DNA of 64,000 nucleotides from assembly GCA_013396635.1 (NCBI GenBank), contig WBMW01003931.1, forward strand, positions 742,810 through 806,809. The letters run 5' to 3'. The notes under the pieces were generated by a model that saw only the letters and a list, made by a program, of their open reading frames with translations, was not told where the DNA came from and did no database searches. The DNA is from Penelope pileata (taxonomy: Eukaryota; Chordata; Aves; Galliformes; Cracidae). Positions 37,306-51,481 of the stretch are shown here, piece after piece. A program made the translations under genes and the position numbers. Within the stretch, counting starts at the first letter, position 1. Every line of letters begins with the position of its first letter.

Positions 37306-40300
37306 AAGACCTTCCACAGATGCAAGGCAGGTGGGTGGGAAGTGATTTACTTTTTGGCTCAAGGCACAGGAATCCATCAATCTTAAGCACTGAAGACACT
37401 GTTGTGTTCAAGCCTGTCCTGAACAGTGGAGGCCAAAAGACTGTGGTGTGGGAGTGTTGCACAAAGCAGTGGCTGGGATACACTGTGCTGTTCACTGCCA
37501 CAAAACCAGACTGGGCAGAGAGAATCTCTGTGGGTTGTGACTGGTGTGTTTGTTCTGGCTTCTCCACAGTGCCTAGCACAAGCACTGGAGTAAGGTAAAT
37601 GATAAACCGTGGGAAACAGTAACTCATTTCCTCAAGAAATGTGTCTGAGTTAACTAATAAGATGAGGAAATGAGCTAGAGGTCCTAGTAATCCAAGACAA
37701 AAGTTGTCAGACCATTTCTACAGTCAGCTGTCAATTAAGGACTTTCAAGTCAGTGTATTAAGATCGATGGAAATTCGGTGTCCACCTGTAAATACTGACT
37801 GCTTTTCCTGTTTACTTCGCTGCATCTCCAACAAGATGGTTTGTAAGAAAGATAGGCAAAAGTGATGTATTTCACGAGGCCCAGGGGCTGCTTACTGAAG
37901 AGCTGAAAGCTCCATCTTTTTATTCTCCTTGGCTGATCTAGTAAAAGATACAACCTTTTCCTGCATGCCTTATTTTGCCATGCAGTATGAGAGATATTTT
38001 CTTGTTTTCTTGTTTTCTCAAGAAATTATTCATACATCTTAACCCATGTGTTCCCATTACCTACATTTCCTTATTCTCACTGATAAATGGGTACCTACCT
38101 GGTCATGTTAATTCCCAGGTTAATTCCTGTCCTTTTCTTTCCTGATCTTTTCCTCCCATTACATCAGAAGATACGTCTGAACACCGAGAGGCTAGATCCC
38201 GACGAAGCATAAACCAGGAGATCTCCCTTGACGTCGTGTTACACCACTTGCCCCAACTTTCCCCTGCCCAGGCAGGAGCTCGAGATGAGGTGTTCCCCTT
38301 CACTGAGAAAACTGCTGGCTTTGCTGCACAGTTTTTCACCAGCTCCAACATCTGAACAGGCTGAAAAATATCCACAAAGAGGACAGGCAAGATGTACTGA
38401 TTTCCCCCTCACTCCCCTATCCTTTTCTTTTTCTTTCCTTTTTTTTTTTTTAAACGAAGGCTTCCTGGGGGAAAAAGTTGTTAATTTTATTTTCTGCTTT
38501 GAGCATGGGGAAGATCCATTCATTTTATTAGCTTGCACCTCAAACATCTTTGGTAAGCAAACTATTAGAAAGTAGAGTGAATAAAAAGAGTGAATCAATG
38601 TGCAGATTTGATCTGTTAAGAGCATATGTATACACTTTACAGATGCGTGTGGACATATAAAATGGCGAAATGCTGGCTCCATTGACTTTACTGAGGTCAG
38701 AATTTCACCCATAAGCTTGTTATTATTGTCAATACTTCCAAGTCTATTATAGAGCTTTTAACTAAAAGGCCTCTGGAGCAAAGAGAATCAAAGTCATGGG
38801 CGCTCTGCCCCTGTAAGAACAGCGAGGTGGGACTCGCAGTGGCCATTTCACAAAGTGCTTCCCATCGAGCAGAGCAGCTGGATCCATTGGCATGTATCAA
38901 CGAGTCTCCCTTCCACTTGAGTCAAGGACAATCAATTTTATTTTTAAAATGTCATAATCAGTGATATTGATCAACACTCCCTAATGGGTCTGCTCTCGAA
39001 TCCATACTGGCTTGGGTTATTGCTACTTCCCTTGCAATTCATGCTCAATTAGGCTGCCTTGCTAATGCACGTCAGCTTCATTTAATCGCTCCCGGGCCTG
39101 CGGTGTGAGAAAAGAGCAAGCTGACAGAGTAATCCCGCACTTCCACTTTGCAGCCAGCTGCCTGTTTGCCTTATTTGTTCAAATTTTCAAGGGCTAAGCA
39201 CTCGTTACACAGAAAACACAGAAGAGCAGAAGTCAAGAAGTACTGAGCCTTGACAAGTAGAGTTAGAACTCAATTGCTTGTGCAAAGATTTTCTGACATT
39301 TTCAGTATTTTGAAAAAAACGTGGATTTTGTAACAAGGGTGCTGATGAGTAGGGCTTGTCTTGTGGAAACTACAGAAAAACACCGTTAGCAGCACACATC
39401 TCCTGCTAGCCACACGCTCGGAAAAACAACCTGTTCATTCGCGAGTTGGCTGAGGATAACACAGCAGAAGCAACCCCTAAAGCAAGCTGGGGTTAGCTGG
39501 GATCACATGCTTACGGTTCTTTCCACAATATTTAACATTAACAAACATTAAATAATTATGAGAAAGGGAGGAACAGAGGGGTGGCAGCAAGCCAGTGAAA
39601 GGGGAGCGACCACCGAGCACCTGAGATCTTCGGTCTGTGAAAGCCGTGTGTGCATTTCCCGGCTGTGAACCGAAACAAAGCGCAACCTGTGACCAGCAAA
39701 GCGCCGGGCTGCACAGAGGCTCTCAGGGCGTTTGCATCAAGTTCTGGAACGAAACACCCCAGGAAGGAAATGCAGGTATGAGAAAAGTGAGGGAAAAGAG
39801 CTTGAGGGGGGCCCTGTGCAGCGTGGTGCCTCCTTTATAGCCAGGCTGGATGTCCCCGGTCGCCTTCCCACCTCCCGGCTAAAGGTTGGGTTTGCTGCAG
39901 GAACAAAGACATCAGAGAAACACTTGGAAGCACTGCTGTGAGTCCTGGATTTCCAGCTCCAAAACCTGACGCGTATCCTGGGAATCAGACCCACACCTCA
40001 CCGTGAGAGGCAGACTAAGGCCGCATTGTATTTTTGGTTTCCTTCTAATGCTGTAAGCGCAAGAGGCGGATGTTGCTACTCAAATGTCTCCCTGACGCTC
40101 AGGGGAGGAAGAACAGTCCAACAGGCTTCGGGTGCCCTGCCTCCTTGGAGGTGACATCAATGACATCTGCCCGGAGGGACCCGTGCCCCTGACACGGGCT
40201 GGAGTAGGCTGCAGGATGCAGCCGGGCTGATGTCATTCTGCAGTTATCAGGACGGAGCTGGATGCTGCCAGCTCAGGGCTTTGGAGGAAGCCCCACCCTC

Positions 40301-43300
40301 AGCACACCTGCGGATCCCTCTCCTGCAAGAGGCAGCACCTCCTGTCGGCACCTCCGCAGAGCCGTGCCCGGTGCGGTATCCAACAGAGCTACAGCAGGAG
40401 AGCCCTAAAAGACGATACCAAAATAACCTCACGCCAATACAGGGGATGTGGTCACCTGCCTCTCTCTTTCTGTTTTTCATTGATTTCTTAAGCTTTTCAT
40501 TTCCTAGCAGGACAGCCTCCCTCCTGTTCCCCGTTTCCTCTGCTGCAGACTCTCCAGGTTACTTGGCTTACGAGCTTACTTCCCTTCTAGTTTTGAACCT
40601 GCTGAGGGCTGTGCACATGATGGAAATTATAGCAAAGAAAACTGAAACCACCCAAGACAGGCAGGGAAAAAGAAAGCTGTGGGCTTCAGTCCGAGATTTC
40701 AGTTTAACACAGCTGAGAAAACTCCAATACCCTGACCAAGACATACGATTATCAGTGCATGAAGACGGCCAGCTGGTAACAACACCTATAGGGGCCACCT
40801 GGAAGTGCTCTGTGACTCATTGCTATTCCCTTCGAATAAAATGTTACCTGAATTCTACACAGGGTAATAGATTTGTTTACTACAGCCAGCCCTGCATTTC
40901 TCTTCCTACAAGTTATTTTGTTAGAGCTATCTTGTACAGCATTTCTAAGAAGAAAGAAGTATTATTTCTGTATTTACTTGTACATTTTAGCTGCAAAGTC
41001 CTTGCTCAGCCAGCGTGGAGATCTGGCACACATTTAGGGCACAATACTACAACACTACAGCCAACAGAACTCCGGCCAGAGGCAAACAGACAACACCAAA
41101 GCTATCAATCCTTGCTCTTTACACCCAGTTGTTCTGGGTGCCAACTGCCCCAGATGTGAATCATCCAGCTCCTGCAGAGGTGTCAGCACCCAGGTGTGGC
41201 CCCTCACCTGGGTCTCTGGGCACATCCCTGCGATGCAGAGCCCACGTCCAGGGACACAGGCACCAGAACACGCAGTGCAGCTGCCAGCAGCTGGGCTCCA
41301 GCCATGACACTGCAGCCTCCTCTCACGGTTTGAACTGATCCTCTCCCAGAATCCCAAAGACATTAGGAGCCTTCTGGCTTTCGGTTTGTTAGACATAAGC
41401 AAGCTGACACACTGAAACAGAAATGGGCTTTGAACAGAATTTCTGAACGTCTCATTGCTTCCAAGGCCAGGACAGACTAATAGTGGTCATTGGAGGAGCT
41501 CGCACTTCATGAACACAAGACCCTTCAAATTAGCTCTCCCTTCTCCTGGTAACTAGTACATTATAAATACTGAATATCAGCCTGTAAGTACTCCAGTGAG
41601 ATTTCCCAACCCTTTATGCCTGTGTCAGAAGTAAACCACTCACTCTGCCTAAATGAGTAACTGAACTTCAACCTTTGGACTCCCTGGGATATTACACGGT
41701 CATCTCATACGCTCTTTGGATGAAGTATTGGGCTCATGTTTCTGCATCTTTCAGATGACAACTGATGACATCATTAGCTACTAAACAGAGCACAAAAAGA
41801 AAACTATTAATTTAATCATCCAAGCTTATAATCAAGGAGCGCAAAGGAAATGCCAAAGACAGGTCACCAAGGACACGCACAAGAAAATAATTTTAAAAGT
41901 GTTGTAATTGGTTCCCTCCAGACTTGCCTAGCTCATCTGCTGATCTTTCACTGATTTGGCGTGTTGGAGGTAGAACACTCATTTAAAAAAGACCTTTGCT
42001 GTTGTACAGCTTTTTAATATCCAGGCTGCAAACTCACTTCTCACACTGATTATTGTTGATCCATCTTTAGCAATCAGATTTGAGTCATACACAGGGCTTA
42101 CACACTCAGTCCAAATACACCAACCTATGGGAAGTCACAGAAAAACGGTCTGTAGACTCAAAGAGAAGGAACATCCATCACTTCAGGAATTCTCAGGAAT
42201 AAAAGATTTATCCAGAAAAGTAGAGAAGAGTAGAGTAGCAATTTTTAAAAGTAATTTCTCTTAAAAGGAAAAGATATGCAAGCTGACCCAGGGTTAATAC
42301 TCGTATTTGTTAATTTATGCTTAATACTGAGATTACAAAGCATGGAAATTGACAATGTCCGATCGAGATGAAATCGCGTGGCTGACTTCCATGGTTGTGA
42401 CTCCCAGAGTCGTGATGCACTTTAGAACATTCCCAAACGACAGACACTGAAAAACACTCTATGAAGCTCCACTGTCATTCTGTACCTCGATTCTTCCATC
42501 CTCTACACTTCCCTCCTATAATTTGTTGGTCTTCCCATGCAAGAGGTATTATTATTATTGCATCAGTAACTAGGTAATAAACTCTTGGAAGGCAAAAACC
42601 TACGGCCTTTCTGGCTTTTGTGAGTTGATCTTTTATTCTTTGCCAGCAAAGCACCCCTTCTACATCCACACGCTGTTCACAAAAATTGTGACTTTCCTTT
42701 TCTTGTCATCAGCAGCAGGCATGACAGTTCAGACAGTGTCACTTCGGTAAGAAGAAGTTTGAAAGAACATTTCAAGTCAGACACTGTTGGTCAGAAAACA
42801 TTCAAAATTATGGATCAACCAGCGCTATAGTTTAACAGAATTTCCTCCTTGTCCTTCCCACTCCGGGAAACAGCACTACATTTTCCTTCCAGCACAGATC
42901 TGCAGCTGACTCCTCTAATCCCTTTTCCTTTAAATCAGTAAGGTGTGCAGCTTATATTTGAGAGAGAAGAAGAAAAGTCATCACTGACATTAAACTATTA
43001 ATAATTACCATCGACGTTGCTATGTGACAGACACCTGCCAAGGGCTGGCCTTGCCAGACAGTTTGGTTGCGCTAATGGAGATGATGCTGTCAGCATTTTA
43101 AACTGTATCTTCTGCAGGATTCAGTAGATACAAAACTGTCTTTTGCAATCAGGCAGTGAGCAGTGTGAAGATCTCATTCAGCTGCTGAAGAGTGAAACAG
43201 AGATACTGCAGCTTTCCTTCAAGAACAAAACACTTCAGATAAGCAGATGCAAGGTTCCTAAAGAAAGCCCGGGTAAAAAGATTCTCTTTTCAAATATCCT

Positions 43301-46300
43301 CTCTTCTGATGGTTCAAGAAATCAGAGGGCTAAACTAATAATCATAGCTTTTCTACACCACGAATCACTCTCTCTCTTTATTTATAAAGATGTGCAAAAT
43401 ACCAAACGTATCCTAAACTTCTTGGTTTATACCTTAAACTAGCTATTGCCAATCCCATCCAGATTTATCTGTAGGCTTTGAAACATTTCTGGGCATCAAC
43501 AAGCCTAAAACCTTGTCATACTCCTTTAGCCCATCCCTCTGACAGAAGCTATTCCCTTCTACAGTTATAGCGGATAGACAAGGAATAAAAAATCTTGCTG
43601 ATGGGGTCCGATAGAGTAGAAATAAAATAAGGAGCTCCTGTGATAAGAACCAAACAGTGATCTTAGGTGAGATAAGCCCCTAAGAAGCCCATCTAAGAAG
43701 CACCCAAGCCTAGATGCCTACGGCACTGTGTAAGTGCCTAACGGCTGCTACACCCATACACAATCTGAACACTATCAGCATGCAACTCATTACCCCCAGG
43801 AAATCCCACGAGATGCTTGGGATATGGAAAGTATTGTGCTGTCCTGTGGTATCCACTGGGATACTTACGTGGCTCGCATCACTGGCAGTCTCTCAAGCAC
43901 TGATGGATTTAGCTCAGCGCACCCTCAGGAGGCACGCAAGGATTGCTGTCCTCCCTTTTTGACTGTAAGAGCCAAGCAACGGGGAAGGTTGGATGCCTGC
44001 TGGCAAATTCACCAGAAAGGTTTTGAGAAGTGCCCAGCTTGCTGGGCACTAAGCAGTGATAGCCAGCCCCAGCCCTTTGTGGTGCAGAACGAAGCAGCTT
44101 TGTGACCAAACCTTATCACCCCCAGACCAACCAGAGCTGGCTGCCAACAGCAGGGACCAAACACAGCCCCTGGAGCTAAGCCCAACCAAGTTCTGCCTGA
44201 CATGGGACACTGTAGTTCACACCAGTGGTGGAAGAGCATCACGACAGGTATTTGAGTATGGCAGCACACGCCGCGTGTGGGACAGCAGGGACTGGATCTG
44301 TATCTCAGCTTCATGCCATTACAGCAGGCCCACCCTCTGTATCCAAAGGAAAGGAATACTTCAGCAGAGAATGAGCTGAATTATCTTCTACATCTCATCT
44401 AAACTTCAAGATACTCAATGGCAGCCGACTCCAACCCATGTTTCATCTGCACGCATGTGGAAAAAGCCACCGACAGCTCCCTGCAGGTTAATCACAGAAT
44501 CCCAAAGGATGCAGCCAATAGCTCCCTTCCTATTTCAATGCAGTCTGAATTGGGTATTAACTATCTGCTGTGTTTGGCAGATCTCTTATTCCTAAAATAA
44601 ATAACTGTATGAAAAGTCATAAACTCTGTATTGGACTTTTTCATAAAAAAAAAATCAAAGTAATGTCAGGTTTTTAGCAGCCTCACTTATTGCAGTAGAT
44701 CTGGCTTCCACAGCTGTTCATGTTGTACCGTGTGCTTCAGCCAAGCGTAGCTGCAGTCCAACATTTCCTTCTTAAGGTATCCCTTACCCAGAGCAAAGCC
44801 AAGTGAATTTTGGACAGGACTAGCATGCTAGAAATTATGAATGTGCTCTTATTAGAGCAGGTTGCATGTTTTACATTAAATATTCATTCAAATAACAATC
44901 CAGCAAAATGTTTGTCAAGATGATAGTTACTTTGGCTGAAAGAACACATTTTTCCTCCAGTCTCCACCAAAACTGGCCCATATTTATCACATTGAGAACC
45001 TACGGACATTACCACAGATCTTGCTTAAACTCGGCTGAGCTCCCACACTGGTGCCAGATCCTGGTCTCCTGTTTTATAGCCGTACCATTTCAGAAATTAC
45101 TTGGTTCTCACTAGGGACAATCCTTTTATGGGTTCCACTGCAGCTCATAAAAGGGAAAAAAGGAAAAAAAAAAAACAAAAATAGAAAGTAGTATTTTCTG
45201 CTTCTGCCTATTAAAATCCTGCTTGTGTCAAGCTGAAACCCCCAGAATGCCCCATAAAGGGATTTGATTTCAGTGTCATGGTTTTCCATGAAGAACCAAG
45301 TTTACCTCCGCTTCACACATCCCTGCTGCTTTCACCCCACTGCCCCTTTACTGCAACTTTCTCCATCCCGCTTTCCTCAGACACCAGCTCTCTGTGTTGG
45401 GATGTTCCCGTAGCCATTTTTCCAGTCACGGAAGAACCTTTCTTTGCCTGGCCATAGATGTCTTCTCCTGCTTTTTTCCAAATCCACTTCTGAAGCCGCT
45501 GTCATAGACTTCTCAGGTTATTTCATTTGTGCTGGGGCATTTGTTTGGTGGTCTTCTGGTGGATGGTCTCAAGAAGGCCGATCCTGCAGTGGGCTACACA
45601 GGGCTGGAGAGGTCTTCCCAGGCCCGGCAGCTGATGGGGCATGCACCGAGCTTGGTACATTCTTTAACACCGAGAATGTTTGTGACACAGTTCATAAACA
45701 TATTTACTCCACATCACTTACCAGAAATATCGTACTGAAAAAATTCTGTGCCTGCAGTTACCCAGAAAACATCTTTCATGCTTCCCTTCTTCTGTTATTC
45801 TCCAATTTTACTGCTAATGCATGTTTCCAGAGTCTCAGCATCACCCACGGGTAGCACATTTAGGACCATGTGCTGTCACGGATCAAGTGGTATCACCATT
45901 CCTTCTTCCCCTCTGAAACCAGGGATGTAAACATGGGCCAAATACACAACAGATATCACACGTGTAAAGTCAAGTCATGAAAAGTTGTCCCCTAAAAGAC
46001 AGAGAACTTCAGCATTTTGTAGAATTACATGCTGTATTCTGAATCAAAACCAGAGCTAGCAAGGTGGTTAAGCTAATAAAGTTAAAGATTAGCAATATTG
46101 CCATCATGTGGCTACTGTAAGCAAATGCTCAGGCACGATCCCGAATTTATTAAGTACCAGAAAGCAGACTGCATCCTCGGAATTCTGTTGCTAAAGTTAA
46201 GAGGCAACGTTTAAAGTTGTTTGCTGCTATTATAGAACACAAATATCTCTTTGTTACAGCAGTGCTTTATGAAGCAAGAACGCATGTACAATAGACAAAG

Positions 46301-46805
46301 TTGCATGATCCCTTCCACTGCGATCTCATGGACTTATAGCTCATATTTAAGAATTCGCTCCAAAATTAATCGAGTCATCCAGTTATTCACCCATAAATTA
46401 GATAACTGAAAATCACCTCTTACTGCAGAAAGCAGTACGGAGGGACAAGCAGTCATTTTAGATGCCCTTTTTATCTGCAATGGCTTCAAAGTAAAGTTGC
46501 CACAATCAGTAAATGCCATAATTACTTTGTTATGAACATTCGTTATTTTCAGTAATCTTATTCTCTCTCTCTCCACCCCAATCTCTGCCCCATCACAACA
46601 AACAATTCTACACGGACTCAGAAATGGACAACACAAGACTTCCACAGCCTGCTCCAGAAGGACTGGATTTTGCTTCGTTAGTTAGAAAAATAAAATTCTT
46701 TATATTACAGCTACCAAAAAGGAGGACAAATCCTGTCATGCTGAGATATCTCAACTCCTGGCAGGAATGAATATAAACAACAGGGCTTAGATCTGCAAAT
46801 TTTGT

Positions 46806-46824
46806 AAAAAAAAAAAAAAAAAAA
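46806..46824 (+). repeat. A19 homopolymer
   Basis: Nineteen adenines followed by CAAAACCCAAAAAACC low-complexity sequence in the intergenic interval. No associated element recognised. Confidence 0.9.
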
Positions 46825-47034
46825 CAAAACCCAAAAAACCACGTGAACACACCCGACTATACTCCAAAGCTGTTGCAAGCTTACAATCCATTTTGAAAAT
46901 TGCTTCATGTCTGGGAATCTGATGAGTGAGATAGAAACAACAGTGCATTCACTGCCAGCACTTACTCCCAAGAACTAATCCATCCAGACATTTGCAAGAT
47001 ACTCCAGTTTCCTTGGCTGAAGAACAGTCCAGGT

Positions 47035-47052
47035 ACACACACACACACACAC
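47035..47052. repeat. (AC)9 dinucleotide microsatellite
   Basis: Nine uninterrupted AC units in the intergenic DNA between CLDN14 and CHAF1B. A length polymorphism is possible. Confidence 0.9.
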
Positions 47053-50000
47053 GTTCCCACTACAGAGCACTGACCGTTCTACGAGTATGTTGCAATAATC
47101 AATAATCCATCCTTCATCAACTCAGTCACTGCACTGTCTGCTCTAAATTACACATGCTTGCATCCAGACAAAACACTGCAGCAGGACTTTTGGTGTTATC
47201 ACTGCATACGCATATAGGACACTGACTTAGCTTGTTGGCTCCAGACATTGCCTTCTTGCAACCAATTACTATATAGCAGAGATGCAGCTTTTTCAGAGAG
47301 TCAAACTACAAGTTAAAATGCTGGAGAGCAGAGCCAGCATACTATCTCCCTTCTGCTTGCAGACTAAATCCATACCTTCTTTCACGCCCCCCTGTTTGTA
47401 AGTATATCCAGCTGGCGCAACCTCGCTGCTGCCAGAAGGCAAAACAAAAACAACCACGAAGCTCCCGCAGCTCTCACTGTGCAGTTGGTGGCATTCACGG
47501 AGCCCAAAGCACGGCTTTAAACCAGTTCAATTAACCAGGCTAATATATACAGATATCCATTTCCATTTCAATCTGGCCCATTTCCCTCAGCAAACAAAGT
47601 TTAAGAATGCCCTATTTCAAGTTATTTCAAATAAACACGCCTGCACAGCTTACTTATTTATTTTTGCTGGTTAAGTGCACAGGAAAATTTTTACCTAGAC
47701 AAAACCTGACATTATTTATAATCATCAATAATCACATCATGCGAGTGTCAAGCGAAATAAGGCCCTTCAACATTAAGCTTTTCTGGTTAATGTTAAGTCA
47801 TAGCAAGAAAACCATTTTTAAATGGAAAACATTTTAAAAGAATACTGACACAGGCTAGAGTGCACGTGAGCATGTACGCACTTAAGCATGGAACGAATCT
47901 AACATCTCTGCAAACAACCGATTTTAAATAACTGGAAGGCACAAAGAAACTCCAAATACCAAAGCTTTGGAGATTTAAGACAAACACCCATCGGTCCACA
48001 CAGAAAAGATACAGAGAGCTCCCACTAAAAGACAAAAACGGGTTCTTCTCCTTTCATGAGCACCAGGATCAGGTTTTCACAGTCCCTGGACAAGCCCAGA
48101 TTTATGAACGGTTTCCAGACAGAAAGAAATTTCTGAACCTTTTTAATTATTCATGCTCTCAGAGGCAAACCCTCTCAAGTTGCAGGCCAAGAGGCCTCCA
48201 GGCCATGGCTTTTTGGGTTTTTCAGCTGAGGGAATAAGCAGCCGCATTCTCAGCAATATCACTTGGATGAAAGTGGCTGCCAGGCTCAAGAAAAACAGCG
48301 CTGCACGCTGGTTTGGCGCACATGAAAGGGAACTGGCAGGGGAAAAGCTTAACTGCTCCCTCTTTGCAAATTCCAGCTCTTCTGCTGGTGCTTGAGCACC
48401 TGCAGCCCAGGGCACTGAGTCAGAAGGGCCGTGCTGGTGGAAGGAAGGGCTCGGCAGATCGCAGCAAGGTCATCAGACCACAGCAGAGAAACAAGGGCTT
48501 GTGCCTTCTCTCAGGCCTCCTTTGGAAGGAGGGCAGAAGGAGCAATAGCTACACAAAGGCCTCACACAGAGAAAGCCAGAGCTGCCAGGTCAGGGGAACC
48601 TTAGCACTCCGAGCTGATTCTCTGCGACAAGCCACTCTGCCAAGTCCCTGAAGAAACAGCACCACGAAAACGTCAGCACCCCAAAACTTCACCTGAGAAG
48701 AAAAGACCTGCTGTATGGGGTTCTGGGCTGGTCAGAGAGAAGGGTAACTGGTACCAAACCTGGGGATCTTGCATCAGAGCTTATTGGCAGCGTAAGTGCT
48801 GCCAAAGAAATTCTGACAGATCTCCCATTCCTATACGGAATGTGATGGGAAAGGGATGAAAATACCTTTTTAACGTGGTACTGTCCTGCATCTTGAATGC
48901 TCTTTGCCTGATAAGACTTTCCTCAACAGCTTTTCCATCAAGACTGTCAGGACCTCTGGCTGACTGCTCCCCAAACCAGAGGCTCTGCTGGACCTCCATG
49001 CAGCAAGCCTTTCATGCTGCTGCAGCTTGGGAGTATCTGTCACCACAACCTGGGACATTGACTGACCAATTGACTGGAGAGCCTGTGCTGTTTCACAGCT
49101 GGCAGCACTGGGGAAATATTTTGACTGAAGCCAGACTGTTATATTTTCCTCCCGAGTGAACCATTTCCTCTAGAAGCATATCTTCAAAATTTCCTGTTCT
49201 TCAGGTGGAGAGGAACCAAAAATAATTACTTTTTAGAAAAGTCAATAAAAAGACACAAAGATAATGAGAAGATGGCAGTTCAACTTTTTAAAAACAAATT
49301 AGAACAGATAAGCTGGTATTGTTATACAGACACACACCACTAACTGTTTTTTGACAAAGGGCTGGGGCATGCAAACCCGCAGCCATACGTGTATCACAGC
49401 TTGGGAGCACCTGGCAAGACAATCCAAAACTGAGGCTGGAGTGCATACTAACCAGATGGTCCATGCCCACTCCAGGCCTTTCCCATCCCCTCTTCAATGA
49501 GCTTTTCAACAGAAATGATGCTTAAGACACTGCTGCAAAGTTCAGGGCTGCATGTGGCATTTTAGCTCTATCACTTTATTTATCTCCCAACAAAGAAAGG
49601 ATATTATGGTATGGACGTCATAAGTAAAAAACAAACACATTTTTAGAAAGAAACTTATGAAAATAATAAAACCAATTTATTTGCTGATAACGTATATTTG
49701 CTATATAGATTCAAGTACAACTTATTATAAAAAATAAAACTGTTTTCTTGCTGCCTGTATCACTTTTCCCCATAACCCAAAGAGGAGGAATCCTGTTAGA
49801 ACACTGACACCTAGTGGGCACCCTGCACTTTCTTTTTACAGAGAAATCTCACGCTGTGCTTCTGCTGCCAGGGCTTTTTGAACCATTCACTGAACTTTAT
49901 ACAACTGAATGATTATTCACCAACAAAATGAAAAAAGCCATATAGATCAAAGTAACAAACAAACATTTTCTCTGACATTGGTAAATGACTACATACACAT

Positions 50001-50524
50001 ACAGACACATTTAAAATAAAAAACGTAATTCATGCAGAAATTCTGTTTCTGCATGTATAACATATTTGTCCACTTTCTAAGAAACTGAAGGAAAACAAAC
50101 ACTGATTAGACATCTTGAAAACAACCAAATCCAGGGAAGAATAAAAATCAAAGGTTTAATACGACTTCCAGCTTTCTCCTCCCATGCATTTCAGATATTC
50201 ACAAGTGTGGGCTAAATCACGAGAGAAAAGTCTGTTAAAAATGTCTACATGTTATCATTTACTAGACCAGCTATCTGTATTTTAAGTATTATCTTACTTC
50301 TCAAAAATAAGTATCTCATACTAAACAAAAGTAATGAAGCTCAGACAAGCTCAGAATACTGTGGCTGAACACTGTACTCCTGGTGTCCTAGTCTGCACAC
50401 CAGAGAAAATGGAGTGGTTTTCCAAGATTCTGGTCTTCTTTTCAATCTGTTTAGTTCAATTATATAGCAAGTATTAAATAAATCAACTTTTAAAAGTGTA
50501 ATGTACATTGGATTTGTATTTTAC

Positions 50525-50530
50525 TTTATT
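50525..50530 (-). terminator. Candidate poly(A) signal of CHAF1B
   Basis: On the - strand AATAAA occurs about 830 bases past the CHAF1B stop and is the first canonical hexamer. A weaker ATTAAA lies at 50,686-50,691 and further AATAAA copies at 49,677-49,682 and 49,573-49,578. The true cleavage site is unknown. Confidence 0.35.
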
Positions 50531-51356
50531 GGCCAAAGGAGTTAGGTTTGGAAAAAAGAACAAGGTGAAAGCTTTTGTGCACTTCTAATGTATACACTCA
50601 AATATTGCTGCCTCAGGAAAATCTCACGTCTGCATTTTTGTAAATACAGAGACTTCATTGTTCAATGCAGAACTTTCTTCCACTGTTTAATGCTTATAAC
50701 AGGTCTTCTGAGTGTTTCCTCCTTTTGCTTTCTTGTTTCTTGCAGCTTTAGGTTCTGATTTCTGTTTCAACTCTATCAGTCATAGTGCATGCTGCTGCAT
50801 TCAGGGCATGTGAACATGTGCTTCCATTCCACAGGTACTGGAGAGCCTTAATCATTTTGCACATTGCTACAATGTATAAACCAAGCTGCCTGAATGAAAC
50901 AGTTTCAGTTTTTTGTTTCTTTCCTTTTTCTCAGGACACATCCAATCAGTATGAACTCATGACGTTTCTTAGAAATTGTACTCACCTGCCAGACAGGTTG
51001 CTGGAAGACATAATACTTTATAAATGTTGACTGAGGGACTTCTAATGGCAACACTTAGGTTACTGTATAGCTTTTCAATAACAAGATTTGCATCATTTCC
51101 TTCAGCTGTGGCATTTCATGAAGAACGCTGTCTTCAGGAAGTAGGACTACACTTAGAAGTCACTTCAGAACTATTTCCTCTTCTGAAAAGCTACCTTCCT
51201 GAAACCTGTCTTCTACTGCCAGCTTCTTCCTCCACCGCACAAAGTCAAATACGCACATGGTACTTTAACCAGGAATTGAGGATTTAACATTCACAAAAAG
51301 AAATGAGCTCCCAGGTATGGCTGCAACGCCTTCAGCTTGAAGAGTCTACTAACAGA

Positions 51357-51481
51357 TTAGCTGTTATTTGATTTACAGCTGATTTGATCTTCAGCAGACG
51401 TAGAAAGAGACATTTCCTCAGTTCTAGGACGTTTAGATGCTGGGGGATTTTGAAGACTGTCGTCAGATGGTAATGGCCTCT
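51357..51481 (-). CDS. CHAF1B: CHAF1B last coding exon
   Basis: The coding part is 125 bases including the TAA stop. It encodes [20 protein letters not shown], then an acidic/Ser-rich end finishing CKSNNS. KRPR aligns with the human LKRPRLDENK basic segment; the final residues have diverged. Acceptor CCTATTTCAG. The 3' UTR continues below 51,357. Confidence 0.92.

Larger units (their letters stand above)
37306..50524. other. Intergenic DNA between CLDN14 and CHAF1B
   Basis: About 13 kb with no recognised gene. It holds a CpG-rich patch at about 39,600-40,420 leading into a 309-codon + strand frame (40,230-41,159) without a known domain. A repeat-free AT-motif-rich stretch lies at about 38,930-39,220, and (AC)9 and A19 repeats at 46.8-47.05 kb. 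Confidence 0.5.

Noticed and set aside
50785..51287. Short + strand frames of 81 and 87 codons below CHAF1B
   Set aside because: They lie in the antisense of the probable CHAF1B 3' UTR and show no conserved motif.
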